64,000 bases of DNA from Niallia alba (GTDB lineage Bacteria; Bacillota; Bacilli; Bacillales; Cytobacillaceae). Of this stretch, positions 7,769 through 15,528 are shown piece after piece. The notes under the pieces were generated by a model. That model was not told the DNA's origin and searched no databases. It saw nothing but the letters and a program-made list of their open reading frames with translations. The stretch is from NCBI RefSeq assembly GCF_012933555.1, contig NZ_JABBPK010000001.1, positions 4,256,001 to 4,320,000 on the forward strand, in the 5' to 3' direction. The number at the start of each line of letters is the position of its first letter. The first letter of the stretch is position 1. A program made the translations under genes and the position numbers.

Positions 7769-8278
7769 TTAAGTACATTGAAAAGAACGGATGCGGTTAG
7801 TATCTGTTCCGTAATAAGTCCAACGATTCATCCGCCAGCGATATCCTGCGATAGATTGGCGGCCAACAAAGGTTGGATAGAACCAAAATCCGCGGCCATT
7901 TTCTAGCCAAACATACGTAAAGCGGAACAAACAAGGTCGCATGGATCCAGAATCAATCGCAAATGTACTTACAAGTGACTGGTTTGATTGTGGTGTATAG
8001 GATGGCGGTGGTGTTGTTGGTGGTCCATGGTCCGCTCCTCCTCCAATATGTGGGCCATCCGGAAAAGCTGGTGGTTCCCCTACTATAGGCGGAACTTGAC
8101 CTCCAGGAAATGGTGGCAATACCCCCCCACCAATTGGAGGTAAACTTGGAACAGTGCCTCCGCCAATTGGTGGAAGATTTATACCAGTTCCACCACCTAT
8201 TGGTGAGATGATAAGTCTACTTTGTGGTTGTGAATTTACTTGTTGTCCATAGTAAGGATAATACGGCTGAAAATACAT
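7769..8278 (-). CDS. Pro/Gly-rich PIGGG-repeat protein, putative spore or surface protein
   Basis: The 169-residue protein begins MYFQPYYPYYGQQ. It then has a low-complexity region of degenerate PPIGGG units (residues about 27-80), a Pro/Ser linker, and an aromatic, Cys-containing C-terminal domain (about 105-169, with FRFTYVWLENGRGFWFYPTF and WRMNRWTYYG). There is no signal peptide or membrane segment. Such N-terminal low-complexity plus compact C-terminal layouts are common among Bacillus spore-coat/exosporium proteins. The neighbouring germination operon fits that idea, but the function is inferred only. The ATG follows a modest AAAGGGGA-type site. Confidence 0.7.
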   Translation of the reverse strand: MYFQPYYPYYGQQVNSQPQSRLIISPIGGGTGINLPPIGGGTVPSLPPIGGGVLPPFPGGQVPPIVGEPPAFPDGPHIGGGADHGPPTTPPPSYTPQSNQSLVSTFAIDSGSMRPCLFRFTYVWLENGRGFWFYPTFVGRQSIAGYRWRMNRWTYYGTDTNRIRSFQCT

Positions 8279-8388
8279 CAGTTTTCCCCTTTCGTTTTTG
8301 ATGTATTACTCTATGCAATTCGCCCAATTGAGGTGCAAGGTCTTAATTGATTTCATCCTAAAAATAAATCTCCTATGGACATTACAAA

Positions 8389-9498
8389 TTATTGCTTCAC
8401 TTCATGATTTGTTTTCCATTTCTTGCGGAAGACAAAACCAGAAACCCATAATATAACGACTAACCCGACAACGGTTCCGATACTTAATAACACCCACGGG
8501 CCTTCAATAAAACCCATAGCTCGATGATGATCTTTTACTAACCAATAACAAGTTATACTTAAAACGATTCCAACTGGGATAATTACTGGACGATAATCTT
8601 TTAATCCAAAAAGTTTTTGTACAGCAATAGCTGAACAGAGAAATGTCATAATAATTTGGGTTAAAATTGATAATGCAAAAAAGGCAACCATAACCATTTC
8701 ATAACGATGAATAAATAGCCCAATTTCCGCACTTCTTGCCATTTGCATACAAGAAACAATATATTGTGCTGTAACATCTGCCGTAAGAACACCTGTTTCA
8801 AGTATTGGCCACATAACTACAATCATTCCACCATAAAACATACCTGCAGTAGAAGATTTCATCCAAGTCTGCTTATCTCTTACTAACGGAAGGATCATGC
8901 AAACCATCATCGCAGTCATTGCATAATCTGTATTATGGTGTCTACTCGCCCATACCGTCTCTGTAAATCCTGATTGAAAAACAGGAAGTAATTCTTTTAT
9001 ATCAAAATTACTAAGAGAGCCTAACATTAATAAAATATTTAAAGCAAGGATAGAAAATACGCCTATCAATGCCATTCTTGCGACCACTTCTATTCCAAAA
9101 TGGATAGCATAAATGCCTATTAAAAAAGCAGCCAATATAAATAATACTGTAGGAGCCTCTGGTAAAAAATAATCTCTTAAATGATAAACAAATGTTGCCA
9201 TAATACTTCCATATGCTCCTATAAAAAAGACAAACACAGAAATAGCGACAAATTTCCCAGGAAATTTCCCTAAAATTTGGTGGAATTGATCAATTAAATC
9301 TCCCTCTGGTATACGCCTCATCACTATAACGATTAATGCTATAATTAGCAGTCCTTGAAATGTGGAGAAAAACGTTGATATCCAGATATCGCCTTTTACT
9401 TCCCGTGCCATTATACCTTGTGTCATTCCGATAGATTTTGCATAAAGCATATTAATAATTAATGCCATTAGCATACCATTCGTTATTTGAACCTTCAT
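8389..9498 (-). CDS. GerA-family germination receptor subunit B (GerAB/GerKB-like permease)
   Basis: The 369-residue integral membrane protein has about ten hydrophobic segments (for example LLIIALIVIVMRRIPEGD, VLFILAAFLIGIYAIHFG, ALIGVFSILALNILLML) and the N-terminal GMTQGIMAREVKGDIW pattern of spore-germination permeases (APC superfamily). Length fits the family (about 365). It is the last gene of a three-gene receptor operon and overlaps the GerAC-type gene by one base. The receptor sits in the spore inner membrane and binds germinants; the B subunit is thought to form the ligand-binding part. Confidence 0.93.
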   Translation of the reverse strand: MKVQITNGMLMALIINMLYAKSIGMTQGIMAREVKGDIWISTFFSTFQGLLIIALIVIVMRRIPEGDLIDQFHQILGKFPGKFVAISVFVFFIGAYGSIMATFVYHLRDYFLPEAPTVLFILAAFLIGIYAIHFGIEVVARMALIGVFSILALNILLMLGSLSNFDIKELLPVFQSGFTETVWASRHHNTDYAMTAMMVCMILPLVRDKQTWMKSSTAGMFYGGMIVVMWPILETGVLTADVTAQYIVSCMQMARSAEIGLFIHRYEMVMVAFFALSILTQIIMTFLCSAIAVQKLFGLKDYRPVIIPVGIVLSITCYWLVKDHHRAMGFIEGPWVLLSIGTVVGLVVILWVSGFVFRKKWKTNHEVKQ

Positions 9499-10712
9499 TA
9501 TTTTTCCTTCCTTTCTTCTTTACCAGATATAGTTGGCTGGAATAATAATGAACCACTGTCTACACTTGCATGAATGGTAAGATTTATGTCGGCAGCTGAA
9601 AAACTATTTTTCCAGTCTTTCTTTACCTTCCTCCACTCATAAGGGTATTTATTTTGAAAAACTTTTCCTAATTCTAGTACATCCGTTTTATATTCCTTTT
9701 GGATTTTTTCAATAGACTTATTGATATCTTCTCTTAATTTAGCTTCTACCGCTTTTTCTAATTGTTCCACATCATCTTTATTACTAATGGAAAAGGAGCA
9801 GCCCGCTTCAACCACTGTAACCGAAGCGTCCAGCTTAGCATTAAAACCTACCTCTTCATTTTTGTAAGTTGGTTTTACTTCAAACTTTTGCTTATTTAAC
9901 TCAACACTAATATTGTTATTCTTCTCTTTGGGACATGAAACAACCACTACTCCCGAGTCAATATTATCTCTAAAAAGGATAATTCCTTGTAATTCATCTG
10001 CTTGTAAGATTCCTACCAATTTATCATTTTCAAATACCCCAGCACCAGATAGTTCTACTTGTTTCCCTTTTGCCCCTTCTTCTGGTTTAAGTCCATCAAT
10101 TTTTCTTTCTTTCAAAGATACTCTTGCAAGTAGCGGCTCAGAAGATTCACTTAAATAAGCAGCTAACAAATCTGTTATTTCCGTATACGGGGCAAGTGTT
10201 GAGATATTTGTATACCGAAATAATTTACTTAATGCTTCTCCAGGCGTAACCTCCAAACTTGTTATCGTAGAGGTTAGTTCGCTAGCCTTATCGGGGGTTA
10301 AAGCAACCAATGTTCTCATCCTAAGCTCTGGATTTCTTGTAAAAAAATCAACTATGTCTCCAATCCCTTCTTTGGCTACTTCTTCATTTATAACGATAAT
10401 AAAATTATGAGCCCAAAATACTCTTCGCGACGCAACACCAGTTAAATTACGAATCGCCTCAAAAATGGACTCTCCTTCTGCTTCTACGTTCCATGTCGTT
10501 TCTCCTGATTGGCCCGTAGGAGCACCAGTTTGTCCTCTGGCATCACCTGGTCTAGAAACTTGCACAGTAACTTTTATCTTTCCATCCTCTGATCCTTTAT
10601 CAATTCCGACTGCCATTACAAGAGCAAGATCGTTTATTTCTCTTTTTCCCACACAAGCAGTTAGGAGCAAAGTACTAAAAATAATGAGAATAATTAAATT
10701 AGCTCGCTTCAT
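9498..10712 (-). CDS. GerA-family germination receptor lipoprotein (GerAC/GerKC-like)
   Basis: The 404-residue protein starts with a lipoprotein signal (MKRANLIILIIFSTLLLTAC, modified Cys at residue 20). The Ger(x)C family sequence GKREINDLALVMAVGIDK follows directly. The usual three-domain body continues to a conserved C-terminal region (YKTDVLELGKVFQNKYPYEW). It is exported and tethered to the spore inner membrane, and is required with the A and B subunits for nutrient germination. Its start overlaps the end of the A gene by four bases, indicating translational coupling. Confidence 0.94.
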   Translation of the reverse strand: MKRANLIILIIFSTLLLTACVGKREINDLALVMAVGIDKGSEDGKIKVTVQVSRPGDARGQTGAPTGQSGETTWNVEAEGESIFEAIRNLTGVASRRVFWAHNFIIVINEEVAKEGIGDIVDFFTRNPELRMRTLVALTPDKASELTSTITSLEVTPGEALSKLFRYTNISTLAPYTEITDLLAAYLSESSEPLLARVSLKERKIDGLKPEEGAKGKQVELSGAGVFENDKLVGILQADELQGIILFRDNIDSGVVVVSCPKEKNNNISVELNKQKFEVKPTYKNEEVGFNAKLDASVTVVEAGCSFSISNKDDVEQLEKAVEAKLREDINKSIEKIQKEYKTDVLELGKVFQNKYPYEWRKVKKDWKNSFSAADINLTIHASVDSGSLLFQPTISGKEERKEK

Positions 10713-12385
10713 TCCTTTCTTTTCTCTCCTTTATTACCTCCACTTTTCTTTTTCCATCTTCTTAATCCGGTAATATCCTCGTAATCTTTGTTATTATCTT
10801 CATCATTTTTCGTCTTTTCTGATTCAGATTGATTTTCGTCATTCAGCTTTAAAGGTTTCTTTACTTTATCAGGCGGAGAAGGCTTCTGATGATCACCTAA
10901 CTTTATCGTATCTCCATCTGCAAGCTGTGGCCTTTTTTTCATTGCCCACCAAGGAAACCGAATGAGAGTATCCTTTTGATCATTTGGCTGAAAAGGAGTT
11001 GCTGGCGCCAAATAAGATTCACCAAACGAACGAATACTTAGAGCATGAATCGCTAATAGAGAGAACATAACGGAAAAGCCGAGCAACCCTAATGTTCCCG
11101 AAGCAATCAATAACGGAAACCTGATTAAGCGTATGGAATAGGAGGCAGAATAATTCGGTATTGCAAAGGATGAAATTCCAGTAACTGCTACAACAATTAC
11201 CATAAACGGAGAGACAATGCCCGCCTGGACCGCAGCCTGTCCGATAACAAGTGAACCAACAATACTTACAGCCTGCCCAACTGGTTTTGGCATTCGGAGC
11301 CCAGCCTCACGCATTAGCTCAAAAGTTATTTCCATTAATAAAGCTTCTAAAAGAACGGGAAAAGGAACAATTTCTCGACCAGATGCAATGGTCAATGCTA
11401 AAGGCGTTGGAATCATCTCCTGATGGAAACTTACTAACATGACATAGATGGAAGTAAGCGTCAGACTAATTACAAAGGCTATATAGCGAATGATTCGAAA
11501 AAAGCTGCCTGCCATAAATCCCATATAATAGTCATCACTAGCTTGCAAAAATTGCCAAAAGTAAGTAGGAACTACTAAAACGAATGGGGTATTATCAACG
11601 AAAATCGCTACTCTTCCTTCTAATAATGCAGAAGCTACTTTATCGGGTCTCTCGGTACTCATTACCGTTGTAAACGGGGAAAATGGCGAATCTGCAATCA
11701 TTTCCTCTATGTAGCCACTTTCTAAAATTCCATCAATTTTAATATTATTTAATCGCTTCTTTACTTCATCTACTAATCCCTTTTTTACCGTTCCTGTAAT
11801 GTAGGCTATATTAATATCCGTTTTTGATCGTACTCCGATACTCATTGTTTCTAATCGCAGCTCAGGATCGCGGAGTCTTCTTCTAACTAATGCAGTATTT
11901 GTTCGTATATTTTCCGTAAAGCCATCTCTTGAGCCACGGACAACCTGTTCTGTCTGCGGCTCATCAACACTCCTCGTGTCCCAACCCTTTGTTTGGATGT
12001 GGAAAGCTTTTTCACATCCATCTACAAAAAGCATACTATCACCAGAAAGGATTGCTACTAAAGCCTTTTCTACTTCTGTAATCATGGAAAAAGAAGTATT
12101 CATTAAAACATGTTGTTCGATTAAAGTTTCCAAATCAGAGATCATTAATTGGTTTCTTTTAATAAATTCATTTCCTTCATACATCATTGCATCAATTACT
12201 TTTTCCACATGCTCTACGCTGGCGAGCCCATCAATATAAAATAAAACAGAGGAAACTTGTCTATTCCCTAAAAAGTAAATTTTCCTTTTTACAAGATCGA
12301 CACTATCTCCCAAATGCTTTTTAATTTTAGCTATATTTTTTTCTAACTCTGTCGTGAACCTCATGTCTTTACTTGTTGTTTCCAT
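10709..12385 (-). CDS. GerA-family germination receptor subunit A (GerAA/GerKA-like)
   Basis: About 558 residues. The ATG at 12383-12385 is preferred over an upstream GTG because AAGGGTGG lies five bases before it. It has the family N-terminal cytosolic domain (residues 20-280, with GSRDGFTENIRTNTALVRRRL), membrane segments from about 285 (IIRYIAFVISLTLTSIYVML and others), the signature EALLMEITFELMREAGLRMP, and a charged Lys/Glu/Asn-rich cytosolic tail after residue 500. The A-C-B order equals that of B. subtilis gerK. A forespore (SigG) promoter is expected upstream, but I could not identify one confidently. Confidence 0.94.
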   Translation of the reverse strand: METTSKDMRFTTELEKNIAKIKKHLGDSVDLVKRKIYFLGNRQVSSVLFYIDGLASVEHVEKVIDAMMYEGNEFIKRNQLMISDLETLIEQHVLMNTSFSMITEVEKALVAILSGDSMLFVDGCEKAFHIQTKGWDTRSVDEPQTEQVVRGSRDGFTENIRTNTALVRRRLRDPELRLETMSIGVRSKTDINIAYITGTVKKGLVDEVKKRLNNIKIDGILESGYIEEMIADSPFSPFTTVMSTERPDKVASALLEGRVAIFVDNTPFVLVVPTYFWQFLQASDDYYMGFMAGSFFRIIRYIAFVISLTLTSIYVMLVSFHQEMIPTPLALTIASGREIVPFPVLLEALLMEITFELMREAGLRMPKPVGQAVSIVGSLVIGQAAVQAGIVSPFMVIVVAVTGISSFAIPNYSASYSIRLIRFPLLIASGTLGLLGFSVMFSLLAIHALSIRSFGESYLAPATPFQPNDQKDTLIRFPWWAMKKRPQLADGDTIKLGDHQKPSPPDKVKKPLKLNDENQSESEKTKNDEDNNKDYEDITGLRRWKKKSGGNKGEKRKE

Positions 12386-12656
12386 ATCGTCCACCCTTAC
12401 TTTTTACTATTATCTTCTTAACCAAGTAAAAGAAATTCTATTCGTATATCAAAAAAATGTATAAAAGCATTTTTTTTCGTATAAAAAAGAGACTAGTGGC
12501 ATCAATAAAGGCGGAGATATTTTGAATTTTTATCATACTTGGCTCTATCAACATGTTTTCGTATTGTCAAAACTTTATATAGAAATAGGCTATTATATCC
12601 TATAATAGAGGGCTTTTTGAGCAAAAAAATTGCCACCCCCTGAATTCTAAGGATAA

Positions 12657-14138
12657 TTGAGGTTACCACACACCCAACAACCTAGAATAGGAAGTGACAA
12701 ATTGTACCCTCAAATTATAACCTATTTACTTACTTTTATTAAGTACCAAGATCAGGTTATTCGAACATTATTAACTTTTTTGATTGGGAAAAGTATGTTT
12801 GATAAACCTGTAGAAAAACCTGTAAATAAGCCTTATCGAAAACTACAGGTAGACGACCTCCCAATCATCGAAACCCTACAAAAGTTTGATTATAAACTTC
12901 TTTTGAATGAGTATCAGGAGAAAAATGGGAAACCCCTTAAACCTGTTCGAAGACACTCAAATTCAAAAACAACTGTTCCTTCCAGCATAAAATGTCCAAA
13001 GTGTGGTGCTCCATCTGATTTTCTTTATGCAAATAACGGAGACAAGGGACAGTATCAATGCAAGGTGTGTACATGTTTGTTTAACCAAAAAAATCATTAT
13101 TCAAAAGAGGCAATTTTAAAATGTCCTCACTGTGCTAAAACGCTTGAAAAGGTCAAAGAGAGAAAAGATTTCGATGTATTCAAGTGTAAAAACAACGACT
13201 GTTCTTATTACCAAAAGAAACAAAATGGACTATCTTCAAAAGAGAAAAAACAGTTTAAAAAGGATCCACAGGCATTTAAAATGCGTTATATTTTCCGTCA
13301 GTTTCGTATCGATTACCAACCCTTATCGAAGCGTTCACCTCAGAAACCAAAGTTAGATTTATCAAGACTATATGTGTCGCCACATACATTGGGACTGATT
13401 TTGACCTACCATGTGAACTATGGGTTGTCAGCCCGTAAAACAGCTGCACTCATGAAGGATGTACATGGTGTATCCATCTCCCACCAAAGCATTTTGAATT
13501 ACGAAAATAGCGTAGCACTGATGCTTAAACCTTATGTGGACCATTATCCTTATGAGCTTTCTGATCAATTCTGTGGAGACGAGACCTACATTCGAGTGAA
13601 AGGTCGCTGGCATTATTTATTCTTCTTTTTTGATGCCGTAAAAAAGATTATTCTGTCTTATCCTGTTTCTCCTAATCGAGATACTCAGTCAGCCATTCTG
13701 GCTATCGATGAGGTTCTTCTAAAGATGAAGGAAATCCCTAAAAACCTCACGTTTATTGTAGATGGCAATCCGATTTACCTATTAGCCCAACATTTCTTTG
13801 CCCAACATGATATTTCGTTTGATGTGAAGCAAGTCATTGGATTAACCAACGAAGATCCAGTATCAACAGAATACCGACCACTCAAGCAAATTATTGAACG
13901 ACTCAATCGAACGTTTAAAGGAAATTATCGCTCGACTCATGGGTTTGGATCTGATCATGGATCTGTTTCTTTCGTCACTTTGTTTGTCGCATACTTTAAC
14001 TTTCTACGGCCTCATTCAGCCTTAGAAGGAAAAGTACCTGTGATTCATCCAGAGTTACTTCAGCTTCCCAATATGCCAGCAAGATGGACTAAGCTAATTG
14101 GATTAGCTCAAGATTGGATTATAGAACAAACAACCTAG
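12657..14138 (+). CDS. Zinc-ribbon DDE transposase of the 1828-bp IS (copy 1)
   Basis: Up to 493 residues from TTG 12657; a later TTG after AGGAAGTGAC (codon 17) is also possible. Two or three CxxC zinc-ribbon pairs occur around residues 115-180 ([30 protein letters not shown]). The catalytic core follows: first Asp in [19 protein letters not shown] (about 307), second in [13 protein letters not shown] (about 368), Glu in [17 protein letters not shown] (about 412), with the [10 protein letters not shown] tail typical of IS6/IS3-like DDE domains. It catalyses transposition of the element. Confidence 0.9.
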   Translation: MRLPHTQQPRIGSDKLYPQIITYLLTFIKYQDQVIRTLLTFLIGKSMFDKPVEKPVNKPYRKLQVDDLPIIETLQKFDYKLLLNEYQEKNGKPLKPVRRHSNSKTTVPSSIKCPKCGAPSDFLYANNGDKGQYQCKVCTCLFNQKNHYSKEAILKCPHCAKTLEKVKERKDFDVFKCKNNDCSYYQKKQNGLSSKEKKQFKKDPQAFKMRYIFRQFRIDYQPLSKRSPQKPKLDLSRLYVSPHTLGLILTYHVNYGLSARKTAALMKDVHGVSISHQSILNYENSVALMLKPYVDHYPYELSDQFCGDETYIRVKGRWHYLFFFFDAVKKIILSYPVSPNRDTQSAILAIDEVLLKMKEIPKNLTFIVDGNPIYLLAQHFFAQHDISFDVKQVIGLTNEDPVSTEYRPLKQIIERLNRTFKGNYRSTHGFGSDHGSVSFVTLFVAYFNFLRPHSALEGKVPVIHPELLQLPNMPARWTKLIGLAQDWIIEQTT

Positions 14139-14181
14139 CTTTTGTTTAGCTGAGCCCTGAACCAGCAATCGGCGGAGCGAA

Positions 14182-14307
14182 CTCTTGACAAACCGAACTT
14201 GCCAATGGTTTAAAATGGAAAAAATCAAGGGCTTATTTGGCATGCCTTCTTTTGTCCCCTTCGCCCTTGATAACCTGAATTCAAACCATTGGTGTGTTTG
14301 TCAAGAG
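14182..14307. other. Nested triple inverted repeat in the IS (copy 1)
   Basis: Three concentric arm pairs lie downstream of the transposase: CTCTTGACAAAC with GTTTGTCAAGAG (14182-14193/14296-14307), CCAATGGTTT with AAACCATTGG (14202-14211/14283-14292), and ATCAAGGGC with GCCCTTGAT (14224-14232/14263-14271). All arms are perfect. Together they make a 126-base extended hairpin. It could stop transcription entering from outside or be a structured RNA; no coding frame explains it. Confidence 0.85.
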
Positions 14308-14589
14308 CGATTGCGAGCCTCTCCACTTCAAAAAGGAAAGAAGAAAAAGACTTCAGGTTACTTTTTCATAGAAGTTTTGACACTACCCATGTTTTAAACA
14401 CAGAGTGGCTTTTGTGGATTATTGTTATTTTTGTTCTGGCATTTAATATATTATCCCCTATCATCATATGGGGATTAATGAATGGAAAATCTATTCTTAA
14501 GTGGGGGAAAAGAAAGATAAAAGGACAAAAGAAACACACTAAAAAGGAAGATGGAATAAAATCATAGTTTTCAGGACTTTAGTAACTGG

Positions 14590-14595
14590 TATAAT
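14590..14595 (+). promoter_or_regulatory. Extended -10 promoter for the riboswitch transcript
   Basis: TGGTATAAT is an extended -10 box 40 bases upstream of the riboswitch; the -35 region is weak. A second TATAAT at 14622-14627 is an alternative. Confidence 0.45.
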
Positions 14596-14634
14596 GAACT
14601 ACTTAGCACTAATCTTAAGTATATAATTTAACCA

Positions 14635-14784
14635 ATCGACGAAAGGGCAAAATCATTGAAAAATGATGACGCAAAGCTATAGGGGCTTCGGGCTAGACTA
14701 AAAAGGACAAAACCTTTTCCCAATCATTCAACTACTCATGCCAGCCAGCTACCGAATACACCTTCGACGATGCAAATGAAGGGG
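14635..14784 (+). promoter_or_regulatory. Cyclic-di-GMP-I (GEMM) riboswitch with Shine-Dalgarno switch
   Basis: The conserved GEMM-I blocks are present in order: AAGGGCAAA, a stem capped by a GAAA tetraloop (ATCATT-GAAA-AATGAT), GACGCAAAGCTA, and CCAGCCAGCTACCGA. The flanks ATCGACGAA (14635-14643) and TTCGACGAT (14763-14771) pair at eight of nine positions, closing the aptamer (P1). CCTTC (14761-14765) is also complementary to GAAGG (14778-14782), which is the ribosome-binding site of the next gene. The two pairings are mutually exclusive, so c-di-GMP binding should free the site and switch translation ON. The aptamer is a confident match; the mechanism is inferred. Confidence 0.88.
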
Positions 14785-14793
14785 ACTATAAAA

Positions 14794-14979
14794 GTGAGAC
14801 AAAAAAATAATAATGAATTATTAGTAAAACAATCAGTACTTTTAAAGGATCATAGCTATCAAATACCAGAAACCGGAAATATAGGAAAAGGTTTATTTTT
14901 TGGCATGCTCATCAGCATTCCTTTATGGATTTCTTTTTTTGGATGGCTCCGTATTATTATTACTTTTATTGGTAAATAG
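14794..14979 (+). CDS. 62-residue single-membrane-segment protein under c-di-GMP control
   Basis: I choose GTG 14794 as start because GAAGGGG (14778-14784) is at correct distance; the upstream in-frame ATG codons lie inside the riboswitch expression platform. Coding for 61 residues plus the start Met: a short basic N-terminus, a polar segment (VLLKDHSYQIPETG), and one hydrophobic stretch near the C-terminus (GLFFGMLISIPLWISFFGWL followed by IIITF). No known domain is recognised. Control by a c-di-GMP riboswitch suggests a role in the motile/sessile decision, envelope or exopolysaccharide machinery. Confidence 0.75.
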   Translation: MRQKNNNELLVKQSVLLKDHSYQIPETGNIGKGLFFGMLISIPLWISFFGWLRIIITFIGK

Positions 14980-15000
14980 ATTGAAACGATAGGCAAATAT

Positions 15001-15029
15001 TTTACTTATACGCAGCAAGAGCATATAAT
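15001..15029 (+). promoter_or_regulatory. Probable SigA promoter of the DUF1232 gene
   Basis: TTTACT (15001-15006) and TATAAT (15024-15029) are 17 bases apart and lie 47 bases before the start codon. Confidence 0.5.
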
Positions 15030-15075
15030 CATTATAAGAATAGGCATGAAAACCATTAGGAAAGGAGCTTTCATA

Positions 15076-15480
15076 ATGGAAGATTCAAAAGAAAAATTAG
15101 AACAACAAATAACTGTATCAGGAAAGCATTTCTCTGAAGAAAAATTTTGGGCAAAACTCGCTCGGTATGCTAAAAAGGCTGGTTCTTCTGTCGTCTACGC
15201 GGTGTTGCTTTTGTATTACACCTTACAAAAACCAAATGTACCTAAAAAAGTCAAAGCGACAATTATTGGAGCTTTAGGCTATTTCATCCTGCCAATTGAT
15301 TTGATACCTGATTTTCTAGTAGGAATAGGCTACACAGATGATCTTGGCGCATTAGGAATTGCCTTATTTCAAGTAGCGATGTATATTGACGATGATATCA
15401 AATCAAAAGCGAGAACAAAGCTTGCAGAATGGTTTGGTAATAAAGTGGATACAACAGATATTGATAAAAAAATAAATTAA
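15076..15480 (+). CDS. YkvA-type DUF1232 membrane protein
   Basis: Start set at ATG 15076, eight bases after AGGAG; the upstream ATG has no site. Of 134 residues, the central part has the DUF1232 signature: LLYYTLQKPNVPKKVKATII, then GYFILPIDLIPDFLVGIGYTDDLGAL, the classic LPxDLIPDxxPxxGxxDD pattern. Hydrophobic segments span about residues 35-55 and 62-85. The family is widespread and membrane-associated; molecular function is not established. It has its own promoter and terminator. Confidence 0.85.
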   Translation: MEDSKEKLEQQITVSGKHFSEEKFWAKLARYAKKAGSSVVYAVLLLYYTLQKPNVPKKVKATIIGALGYFILPIDLIPDFLVGIGYTDDLGALGIALFQVAMYIDDDIKSKARTKLAEWFGNKVDTTDIDKKIN

Positions 15481-15493
15481 GAGACTATAATGA

Positions 15494-15523
15494 AAAAAAG
15501 GGACTAGAAACAGTCCCTTTTTT
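15494..15523. terminator. Bidirectional intrinsic terminator
   Basis: AAAAAAGGGACT and AGTCCCTTTTTT form a strong stem with T runs on both strands, between the convergent DUF1232 and nucleoside-transporter genes. Confidence 0.9.
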
Positions 15524-15528
15524 CATTA

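Larger units (their letters stand above)
12560..14387 (+). mobile_element. Insertion sequence of 1828 bp, copy 1
   Basis: Ends CGTATTGTCAAAACTT and AAGTTTTGACACTACC are inverted (14 of 15 inner positions match) and are flanked by identical 8-bp duplications CATGTTTT (12552-12559 and 14388-14395). A second copy at 24890-26717 differs by one noticed base (T at 12777, C at 25107). The element carries one transposase gene and a long nested hairpin downstream of it. The 8-bp duplication and DDE transposase recall IS6-like elements, but the long zinc-ribbon N-terminus and size are atypical, so I leave the family open. The near-identity of the two copies means recent transposition. Confidence 0.93.
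12522..14567 (+). pseudogene. 69-residue membrane protein gene split by the 1828-bp IS
   Basis: Left part 12522-12559: TTG start 8 bases after a GGCGGAGA site, reading LNFYHTWLYQHVL. Right part 14396-14567 continues NTEWLLWIIVIFVLAF and ends in a Lys-rich tail. Removing the IS and one copy of its 8-bp target duplication (CATGTTTT) rejoins the halves exactly in frame: 38 + 172 = 210 bases, 70 codons. The original product has one strong membrane segment (residues about 17-40) and a basic cytosolic end. Function unknown; it lies between the germination operon (divergent) and the riboswitch gene. Confidence 0.75.

Noticed and set aside
14185-14397. ORFs downstream of the IS transposase (also at 26515-26808)
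   Set aside because: They cross the nested inverted repeats, and their ends lie in unrelated flanking DNA, so they are not IS genes.
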